A DNA stretch of 64,000 nt from assembly GCA_964559075.1 (NCBI GenBank), contig CAZLGJ010000001.1, positions 1 through 64,000 on the forward strand, in the 5' to 3' direction. The notes below the pieces were generated by a model. The model searched no databases. It was not told the DNA's origin and saw nothing but the letters and a program-made list of their open reading frames with translations. Numbering within the stretch: position 1 is the first letter of the stretch; every line of letters begins with the position of its first letter. A program made the translations under genes and the position numbers. Below are positions 54,811-62,527 of this stretch, piece by piece. Source of the stretch: Opacimonas sp964559075 (lineage in GTDB: Bacteria; Pseudomonadota; Gammaproteobacteria; Enterobacterales; Alteromonadaceae).

Positions 54811-55677
54811 ATGAATAAGATATTAATTGGAGGCGTAGACCGAAGCGGCACGACTTACCTTGCTAGTTTATTAGGGATGTGTCAAGACGTAATTGTTACA
54901 CCTGAGTCACTTTTTAAAGATGATCTTCCACATGACAATATCGGTAGCACACACTTATCTAAGCTACTTGTTGATTGGAGATTTAAGATATGGGGTATAT
55001 CTATAACTGAATTGCGAACTTCTTATGATACCAAAAATGATTTTCTTGAGCATATAGTTTCTATATATGCAAAAAAATTAGGATTAAAATCAATTGAAAC
55101 TTGGGTAGATCATTCACCGAATAACATTCAAAAAAAACATTATAATCTTCTCACTAATGTTACTTATGTTCATATTACTAGAAACCCTTATGATGTTATA
55201 TCTTCACTTATTGAAAGAGAATGGGGCCCAAACACATCAACTTTTGCCTCCATTTTTTGGTTAAAAAAACAAGCTAGCTGTTATAGTTTTCACAACACAA
55301 ATGTACTTGTAAAGTTTGAAAGTCTTAATGATAAATCTAATATTGATAATCTATACAGAAAACTTGATTTAATACCTATTAATAATAAACCTGTTTCATA
55401 TTTTTTGCCCGATTTTACACTTAAACAACATAGTCTAGTTGGAAAAAAATTTACACCTAAAAAAAAATGCTCATTAAATAAATATGATTTATGTGTTATT
55501 AACTTCTTTTTACTTGACACGATCACAAACCTGAGTTACTCCCCGAGAAGAACGAATTGCTCTTCTTATATTTTACTCATTTATATTTTTTTACATTTCA
55601 TTAAGGAACCATTATATCGAGTTTTGATCAATCCATTCCGTTATAAAGTTATTCGTGAGAATAATTATGAACAATGA
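54811..55677 (+). CDS. Sulfotransferase family protein
   Basis: A 288-residue protein. The 5'-phosphosulfate loop is GGVDRSGTTYLASLLG near residue 7, and the 3'-phosphate motif is ITRNPYDVISSLIEREWGP near residue 122. Both are typical of PAPS-dependent carbohydrate sulfotransferases. A hydrophobic stretch near 245-265 may attach it to the membrane. It probably sulfates the polysaccharide repeat unit. No PAPS synthesis gene is in the window. Confidence 0.85.
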   Translation: MNKILIGGVDRSGTTYLASLLGMCQDVIVTPESLFKDDLPHDNIGSTHLSKLLVDWRFKIWGISITELRTSYDTKNDFLEHIVSIYAKKLGLKSIETWVDHSPNNIQKKHYNLLTNVTYVHITRNPYDVISSLIEREWGPNTSTFASIFWLKKQASCYSFHNTNVLVKFESLNDKSNIDNLYRKLDLIPINNKPVSYFLPDFTLKQHSLVGKKFTPKKKCSLNKYDLCVINFFLLDTITNLSYSPRRTNCSSYILLIYIFLHFIKEPLYRVLINPFRYKVIRENNYEQ

Positions 55678-56509
55678 TATAATTATTCAAAAAATATTGA
55701 TGCATGATCTTAGCATTATTACATCTGAATTTAATTCATTCAAAATTCCTTTCCTTGTATTTAAAGGTGGTTCTTTAGTTAGTTATTATAATTCTTTTTC
55801 ACTTACACGCACTTTTTTTGATATTGATATTAAAATAGACAGAAAAAACCTAGACATAGTTAAATTTATTTTTTCTTCTAAAAATTTCTATCCAATTTGT
55901 GAAGTTGATTCTATCAATCTGAATAATCAACTTACTTTTAGGAAGTATTTACTTGGAATCCCTATTGATTTTGATATACACCTTGACTTTTTTAATCTTG
56001 ATTCGCTCAACTTTATTGCTGATGAAATCTACACTACATGTTGTTTCAGCTTTGAACCTGAACATGAGTTTATATTATTACTTTTAAATCATCAAAAAAC
56101 TTTATTTAATCACTCTGAATCATTTACTCAAAAAATAAAAAGAGACATTGTAGTTTTATTTTATTCGCTTTCTTATGAACAAATTACTAATCTTAAACTC
56201 TACATTCTAAAACTAAACTTACTTTCCCATTTAAATGATATAATTTTTATTCCAGAATTACAGATCAATTACAAGCTTGTTTATTCTAAAACATATGACT
56301 CTAACATTTGCGCCATTTCAAAAAATAAAATAAATTTTTTTTCACTTATTTCTGAAAGACAGGGAGTTACAAAAAAAATCTTATTTTTAAAATCCACCTT
56401 TTTCCCCACTAAAGAATCGTTAATTTTGAAAAAAAAATACAAATATAATTGGCTTTATTCAATTATCATTCGTTTATTTCGTACTTCTTCTATTAAGGAT
56501 ATTACATGA
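55667..56509 (+). CDS. Nucleotidyltransferase-fold protein (PF14907-like)
   Basis: 280 residues from MNNDIIIQKILMHD, whose ATG overlaps the end of the sulfotransferase gene. FLVFKGGSLVSYYNSF followed by LTRTFFDIDIKI matches the KG-x-S and D-x-D pattern of uncharacterised nucleotidyltransferases often found in polysaccharide loci, and a second acidic patch is FDIHLDFF. No catalytic function has been shown for the group that I know of. The gene is strongly AT-rich and overlaps the gmd start by four bases. Confidence 0.7.
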   Translation: MNNDIIIQKILMHDLSIITSEFNSFKIPFLVFKGGSLVSYYNSFSLTRTFFDIDIKIDRKNLDIVKFIFSSKNFYPICEVDSINLNNQLTFRKYLLGIPIDFDIHLDFFNLDSLNFIADEIYTTCCFSFEPEHEFILLLLNHQKTLFNHSESFTQKIKRDIVVLFYSLSYEQITNLKLYILKLNLLSHLNDIIFIPELQINYKLVYSKTYDSNICAISKNKINFFSLISERQGVTKKILFLKSTFFPTKESLILKKKYKYNWLYSIIIRLFRTSSIKDIT

Positions 56510-57624
56510 CAAAAGTTGCACTTATTACCGGTATTACCGGCCAAGACGGTTCCTATTTAGCGGAACTTTTACTATCAAAAGGATATGAAGTACATGGCAT
56601 TAAGCGACGTGCATCATCTTTTAACACAGACCGTATCGATCACATCTATCAAGATCGTCACGAGCAGCATGTCAATTTCCATCTTCACTACGGTGACTTG
56701 ACTGACACATCAAATTTAACCCGAATACTACGTACTGTGATGCCTGATGAAGTTTATAATCTTGGCGCTCAATCACACGTTGCCGTTTCCTTTGAAGCGC
56801 CCGAGTACACAGCTGATGTTGATGCAATTGGTACACTGCGTCTCCTTGAAGCTATCCGTTTCTTAGGCCTTGAGCGCAAGACTCGCTTCTACCAAGCATC
56901 AACTTCAGAATTGTATGGTTTAGTTCAAGAAATCCCGCAGAAAGAATCAACACCTTTCTACCCACGTTCACCATACGCGGTTGCTAAAATGTATGCATAC
57001 TGGATCACGGTAAATTACCGGGAGTCATATGGTATCTATGCATGTAACGGGATCTTATTTAACCACGAGTCCCCACGTCGTGGTGAAACCTTTGTTACTC
57101 GTAAAATCACCCGCGGTATAGCGAACATAGCACAAGGTTTAGAAAACTGTCTTTACCTAGGTAATATGGATGCATTACGTGATTGGGGCCATGCCAAAGA
57201 CTATGTTCGTATGCAGTGGATGATGTTACAACAGGATAACCCAGAAGACTTTGTTATTGCGACAGGTAAGCAAATTTCAGTTCGCGAATTTGTTAAACTA
57301 TCAGCTGCCGAAGCTGGTATCACCTTAGAGTTTTCTGGAGAAGGTGTAGACGAAATAGCCACAGTTGTTGATGTTGAAGGTGACGATGCACCTGCGGTTA
57401 ACATTGGTGATGTAGTTGTTAAAGTTGACCCTCGTTATTTCCGTCCTGCAGAAGTTGAAACCTTACTTGGGGATCCTTCAAATGCAAAATCTAAACTTGG
57501 CTGGGAACCAGAAATTACTGTAGAGGAAATGTGTGCTGAAATGGTCGAACAAGATTTGAATAATGCCAAACGTGATGCATTATTGAAACTTCACGGTTAT
57601 GACATTCCAGTTGCAGTTGAGTAA
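56506..57624 (+). CDS. gmd: GDP-mannose 4,6-dehydratase
   Basis: A 372-residue short-chain dehydrogenase-like enzyme. The NADP loop is GITGQDGSYLAELL at residue 8, the catalytic set is STSELYG (Ser/Glu) and YAVAKMYAYW (Tyr-x3-Lys), and NHESPRRGETFVTRKITR is a Gmd signature. It makes GDP-4-keto-6-deoxymannose. GC content returns to near the genome level here, marking the right edge of the AT-rich cassette. Confidence 0.97.
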   Translation: MTKVALITGITGQDGSYLAELLLSKGYEVHGIKRRASSFNTDRIDHIYQDRHEQHVNFHLHYGDLTDTSNLTRILRTVMPDEVYNLGAQSHVAVSFEAPEYTADVDAIGTLRLLEAIRFLGLERKTRFYQASTSELYGLVQEIPQKESTPFYPRSPYAVAKMYAYWITVNYRESYGIYACNGILFNHESPRRGETFVTRKITRGIANIAQGLENCLYLGNMDALRDWGHAKDYVRMQWMMLQQDNPEDFVIATGKQISVREFVKLSAAEAGITLEFSGEGVDEIATVVDVEGDDAPAVNIGDVVVKVDPRYFRPAEVETLLGDPSNAKSKLGWEPEITVEEMCAEMVEQDLNNAKRDALLKLHGYDIPVAVE

Positions 57625-57629
57625 AGTAC

Positions 57630-58592
57630 ATGAAGAAAATATATGTCGCTGGTCACAATGGCATGGTTGGCGCCGCCATTGTGCGCCAACTTAGCAAAGA
57701 CCCACAAAATGAACTTATCCTACGTCCGCGTTCAGAACTCGATCTTACTGATCAAGTCGCAGTAAATAATTTCTTTGATTCGCACAATATTGACCAAGTT
57801 TATTTGGCAGCTGCAAAAGTCGGTGGAATCGTTGCAAACAACGAATATCCCGCTGATTTTATTTATGAGAATTTGATGATTCAATCAAATATCATTCACA
57901 GCGCGCATCTAAACAACGTTCAAGACTTATTATTCTTAGGTTCTTCTTGTATATATCCAAAACTCGCAAATCAACCAATGAAGGAAACTGAACTCCTGCA
58001 AGGTTCTTTAGAACCTACCAATGAGCCTTATGCTATTGCAAAAATTGCAGGAATCAAATTATGTGAGTCTTATAACAGGCAATACGGACGCAATTATCGT
58101 TCAGTGATGCCTACTAATTTGTATGGCCCACACGATAACTATCATCCTGAAAACTCTCACGTTATTCCTGCACTCATTAGGCGCTTTCACGAAGCCAAAA
58201 TTAATGAACAACCTGAGGTAGTAGCTTGGGGTAGCGGTACACCTAAACGCGAGTTCCTTCATGTCGATGATATGGCATCAGCATCAATTTTTGTGATGAA
58301 CCTTGAGCAATCTGTTTATGCATCACAAACTGAACTAATGCTTAGTCATATCAATGTCGGAAGCGGAATTGATTGCACGATTAAGGAACTCGTTCATTTA
58401 GTTGCTGATGTAGTTGGTTATAACGGCCATATCAATTTTGATACATCTAAACCTGACGGTGCACCTCGCAAGTTGATGGATGTATCACGCTTACATAAGC
58501 TTGGTTGGCAGCAAAGCATCTCACTTAAAGATGGATTAGAAGATGCCTATCAGTGGTTCTTAGATAATCAAGATAGTTATAGGCAACGCTAA
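57630..58592 (+). CDS. fcl: GDP-L-fucose synthase
   Basis: A 320-residue epimerase/reductase following gmd. It has GHNGMVGAAIVR (NADP loop), GSSCIYP and EPYAIAKIAG (Ser-Tyr-Lys set), and LYGPHDNYHPENSHVIPALI. It converts the gmd product to GDP-L-fucose. Five bases separate it from gmd, and its stop overlaps the gmm start by one base. Confidence 0.97.
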   Translation: MKKIYVAGHNGMVGAAIVRQLSKDPQNELILRPRSELDLTDQVAVNNFFDSHNIDQVYLAAAKVGGIVANNEYPADFIYENLMIQSNIIHSAHLNNVQDLLFLGSSCIYPKLANQPMKETELLQGSLEPTNEPYAIAKIAGIKLCESYNRQYGRNYRSVMPTNLYGPHDNYHPENSHVIPALIRRFHEAKINEQPEVVAWGSGTPKREFLHVDDMASASIFVMNLEQSVYASQTELMLSHINVGSGIDCTIKELVHLVADVVGYNGHINFDTSKPDGAPRKLMDVSRLHKLGWQQSISLKDGLEDAYQWFLDNQDSYRQR

Positions 58593-59044
58593 TGCATTTA
58601 TCAAAAGCAGACTTTGCCAAAGTGATCACAAATACACCATTAGTATCAATCGATTTAATTCTTGAAAATGAAAAAGGTGAGTACTTACTTGGTAAGCGCC
58701 TTAATCGTCCTGCAAAAGGGTATTGGTTCGTGCCTGGTGGTCGTATACAAAAAAACGAATCGCTAGCTGATGCGTTTTCTCGCCTATCAAATGATGAACT
58801 AGGTGCTATATTAAATATATCTGATGCTGTGTGTATCGGGGCATTTGATCATTTTTATGAAGACAATGTGTTTGGGAAAGATTTTTCTACACATTATGTC
58901 GCTATCGGATATGTTCTTAAGGTCAGCGAAAGTCAGTTAGAATTGCCGCTAGATGAACAACACGAACAGTATCGCTGGCTCAGTAAATCCGAATTGCTAA
59001 ATTCTGATGACGTGCACCAACATTCTAAGCAATATTTTATATAG
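58592..59044 (+). CDS. gmm: GDP-mannose mannosyl hydrolase (Nudix)
   Basis: 150 residues. The Nudix box is the GDP-mannose hydrolase variant GGRIQKNESLADAFSRLSNDELG, which lacks one of the usual glutamates. The N-terminal LGKRLNRPAKGYWFVPGG also fits Gmm. It hydrolyses GDP-mannose to GDP and mannose, probably balancing sugar nucleotide pools for the fucose branch. It sits in the gmd-fcl-gmm order seen in colanic acid loci. Confidence 0.92.
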   Translation: MHLSKADFAKVITNTPLVSIDLILENEKGEYLLGKRLNRPAKGYWFVPGGRIQKNESLADAFSRLSNDELGAILNISDAVCIGAFDHFYEDNVFGKDFSTHYVAIGYVLKVSESQLELPLDEQHEQYRWLSKSELLNSDDVHQHSKQYFI

Positions 59045-59067
59045 TTAACATAACAAATGGATTTGTG

Positions 59068-60318
59068 ATGAAAATACTTCTGCATAGCCTAAACTATTCT
59101 CCAGAATTAACAGGCATTGGAAAATATAACGGAGAACTTTGTCCAGCATTAGTTGAACAGGGGCATAACATCAATGTGATTACTGCAAATCCATATTATC
59201 CTGAGTGGAAAATCCATACACAGTACTCTAATAGATTTAACACAGAATCGATTAGTGGCGTTACTGTGCATAGATGCCCGGTATATGTGCCACACAAAAT
59301 GTCGTTATTAAAACGAATCGTTCATCTAACCTCGTTTTCGATTACATCCTTTTTTAAATTATTAGGGATGCTAAAACATCGCTATGACGTAGTGATTTTA
59401 GTTCAGCCTACATTATTTTGCGCTCCATTCGTACTTTTGTATTGCAAACTTACAGGTGCGAGATCATTGATGCACATTCAAGATTATGAAATAAACGCAA
59501 TGCTCGGACTGTCGATTTCTGAAAAATCAATTATTGCAAAAGTTGCTAAATGGTTCGAAAAACAATTAATGAAGCGCTTTGATAAGGTGTCCACGATATC
59601 ACTATCAATGATGCGGATAGCTGTGGATAAAGGGGTTGATAAAGATGATATAATTTTCTTTCCAAATTGGGCTGACACAGATTTCGTAACACCTGATACC
59701 TGCGGAAATAAACTCAAGTCAGAATGGAGATTTACACCAGATGACAAAATTATTCTCTATGCAGGTAATGTTAGCTTAAAACAAGGACTTGAAATTATTA
59801 TTGAGGCAGCAAAGGCGCTTAAAGACCGAACTGAATTAAAATTTGTTATTGTTGGAACAGGTGCATTCATTGATACGCTTACCAAGCTAGCTGAAGAATC
59901 AAACTTAAAAAATGTGTTTTTTAAACCCTTGCAGCCTTGGGAGCGTGTTCCCGAAATGCTTTCTCTTGCTGACTTACATTTAGTTATTCAAAAGAAGGGT
60001 GTCGCAGATGCAGTGCTCCCATCAAAGCTGACTAACATTCTATCATGTGGTGGCCACGCAATTGTTACCGCTGAACATGATACTGAGCTTGGAAAAATTG
60101 CAGATGCAAACCCTGGTATCTATGAACTTGTTGAACCGGAGTCAAATCAAGCATTAATTGACGCAATACAAACTCACTTTAATAGCAATACCAACAATTA
60201 CAACATTGTAGCGAGGGATTATGCTATTCAATTTTTAAACTTTGACCGCATTGTATCTTCATTTCTGAATGACTTAGAAGGTTCTACCAGTGACAATATT
60301 CGAGCCTGTACAACTTGA
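59068..60318 (+). CDS. WcaI-like glycosyltransferase (GT4)
   Basis: 416 residues from MKILLHSLNYSPELTGIGKYNGEL, the WcaI-type start; the GTG just upstream at 59065 is not needed. Landmarks are NPYYPEW, HIQDYEINAMLGL, NVSLKQGLEIIIEAAK and QKKGVADAVLPSKLTNILSCGG. WcaI is assigned as a fucosyltransferase of colanic acid, which fits the adjacent GDP-fucose genes. It is the last recognisable gene of the exopolysaccharide operon. Confidence 0.88.
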   Translation: MKILLHSLNYSPELTGIGKYNGELCPALVEQGHNINVITANPYYPEWKIHTQYSNRFNTESISGVTVHRCPVYVPHKMSLLKRIVHLTSFSITSFFKLLGMLKHRYDVVILVQPTLFCAPFVLLYCKLTGARSLMHIQDYEINAMLGLSISEKSIIAKVAKWFEKQLMKRFDKVSTISLSMMRIAVDKGVDKDDIIFFPNWADTDFVTPDTCGNKLKSEWRFTPDDKIILYAGNVSLKQGLEIIIEAAKALKDRTELKFVIVGTGAFIDTLTKLAEESNLKNVFFKPLQPWERVPEMLSLADLHLVIQKKGVADAVLPSKLTNILSCGGHAIVTAEHDTELGKIADANPGIYELVEPESNQALIDAIQTHFNSNTNNYNIVARDYAIQFLNFDRIVSSFLNDLEGSTSDNIRACTT

Positions 60319-60493
60319 CTATATTTTATTAACCTTAAGTTAAAACCCGAATATGTCTGTTTTCTTTACAATTATAGAACCTTTCGCAGTATTATCCCAT
60401 ATATTCAATAACTTATAATCCGGAGTAATTCTTGCAAACTAAATATTGAATACTCTCGACATTACTGTCTCAGCATTTTTAAGGATTATTTAA

Positions 60494-61228
60494 TATGGAC
60501 ACCCCCCCCTCAAGCGTCTCATGCTAGGCATCACTTTCCTGTTTGCATCGACTTTACAAGCAACCACACTTATCAATTACACCGATACCTATGCTCCCGT
60601 TCCAGTTTCAAGCACACTCATAGGCTTAGAATACATCACCACTCTACCCGCCACTTCCAATGGCACAGCACACGCCAACGGCTTTATTCCCATTCCCGGC
60701 AACCCTAATCTTTTCATCGCCAATGACCGCGCCAGTAATGTTTACACTGTCGATTTTAATGGCAATAAACAAGTGTTGCTTGATACCAAAACACATATAG
60801 GCAATACGTATATCAGCAACAACAGTCAGCGCGGTTTACAGTATTCATTACCACATTATGAATTTAATACCTCCGGCGCTTCAGGTTTTCAAAAGCTCTA
60901 TACTGTCACGACCGAATCTGCGAACCCTGATACTAACGCCAAATTATTTTCCATCCCGTCAGATCTGAACCTCAATATCGCTCACTATGATGTGATATCT
61001 GGATGGGGTTTGGTCCTGATGATAATCTGTATGTCACAGTCGGTGATGGTGGCAATACCCATTGGAATCCAGGTGACATTGTTGGTGAGCACGGCTTTGG
61101 CAATCGCTCCGACTCTCCCCTTGGCAGCATGCTCCGTATCAATGTCGCAGGTGATGGCACTTACATGGTTCCTGCCGACAACCCATTTATTGGTCAAGCC
61201 AATCATCTAGATGAAACTTACGCCATAC
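60494..61228 (+). pseudogene. PQQ-type sugar dehydrogenase, broken
   Basis: AAGGATT precedes an ATG at 60494-60496 and a C8 run. With nine Cs the frame would read MDTPPLKRLMLGITFLFASTLQ, a good signal peptide; with eight it stops after ten codons. The frame from 60521 carries beta-propeller sequence (EYITTLPATSNGTAHANGFIP) to about 60997, then shifts to GFGPDDNLYVTVGDGGNTHWNPGDIVGEHGFGN and ends at QANHLDETYAI. This is the start of a glucose/sorbosone dehydrogenase fold. A middle piece and the whole C-terminal half are missing. Confidence 0.82.
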
Positions 61229-61229
61229 T

Positions 61230-62411
61230 ATGCAAGACGGCCTGCCAGTACCCGACAAAGCCGACGGCACGGGCTGTTTTGCCATTGACGATGCGCGTGT
61301 TGCGCTAGTGCGCAACCATGAACTCGCCCCATACAAAGGCGATCATTATGCTGGTCCTGAGCTCAGCCCAACCCAACTTGCCCAAGTCTATGACAGCAAT
61401 GCCCAAGGCAATCCCATTGCAGGTGGCACCTCCAATATCATTTATAACCTCAAGACCCAGCAGGTCGAGCATCAGTGCATGAGCTTGCTTGGCACCATTC
61501 GCAACTGCGCCGGTGGCAAAACCCCGTGGAACACTTGGCTCACCTGTGAAGAAACTGTCAGCCTACCCGATGGCAACCTATCTCAAGCCCACGGCTATGT
61601 CTTTGAAGTACCGGCAAACGCCAAAACCCTTGTAGATGCCAAGCCCATCACCGCCATGGGGCGCTTTAATCACGAAGCGGCCTGTATTGACTCGGTATCT
61701 GGGGTGGTGTATCTCACCGAAGATCGCCACGACAGCCTCAATTATCGCTTAATCCCCAATGACAAAACTAACCTGCACGCCGGTGGTCGCTTACAAGCGC
61801 TAGCATTTGCTAACTACCCACAAAAAGACACGCGCAACTGGGAGGTACATGCCATGGCCGTCAACCGCCCCTATTCTGTGACCTGGGTCGATTTGGACGA
61901 AGTGGACTCGCCCAACGACGACTTGCGCGCACGCGGACATGAGCAAGGCGCGGCGCTATTTGCCCGAGGCGAAGGGATAGTGTTTGGCGAGAACGAGGGC
62001 GAGCTGTATTTTTGTTGTACCAACGGTGGCCCCGCCAAGGCAGGACAAATCATGCGCTACACGCCCTCCCCCAATGAAGGCACTGCTGTTGAAACCAGCT
62101 CACCCGGCACCATTGAGCTCTTTGTGCAGAGCCCGCATAAAGCCATTTTTGATTACGGGGATAATATTGAAATCGCGCCTAATGGACATTTGATCGTCTG
62201 TGAAGACCAAAGCGGTGTGATGCAGACCAATCATATCAAAGGCGTCACGCCTACAGGGCACATCTATAACCTAGCCAAAGTGCGTTGGGACACCGAGCCT
62301 GCTGGGGTGTGTTTTTCTCCCGATGGCAGTACCTTGTTTGTCAATTTGTACTCCCCGACTCGCACCCTTGCCATTACAGGTCCTTGGTCGCGCTTGGATG
62401 CCATCACATAG
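61230..62411 (+). pseudogene. PhoX-type alkaline phosphatase, N-terminally truncated
   Basis: A 393-residue open frame beginning MQDGLPVPDKADGTGCFAIDDARVALVRNHE, which is internal PhoX/DUF839 sequence. Conserved PWNTWLTCEETV, GRFNHEAACID and VYLTEDRH, and the C-terminal ILVCEDQ/CFSPDGSTLFVNLYSP-like region, are intact. The Tat signal and the first 80-100 residues of the family are absent, replaced by the sugar dehydrogenase fragment. Without export and the missing part it probably does not act as a periplasmic phosphatase. Confidence 0.8.
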
Positions 62412-62527
62412 ATTGGGACTCAAATAGACTTACTTGGGCTTGCATTTATAGGTTTAAACGGATTGGTAGGCTACACTTACTAGCAATAACTCTAATATCA
62501 ATAACACCAATATCAAAAGGACTTGAT

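Noticed and set aside
60521..61210. An intact 229-residue secreted protein
   Set aside because: Homology to the sugar dehydrogenase stops near 60997; the rest of this frame is out-of-frame sequence, and the true reading moves to another frame.
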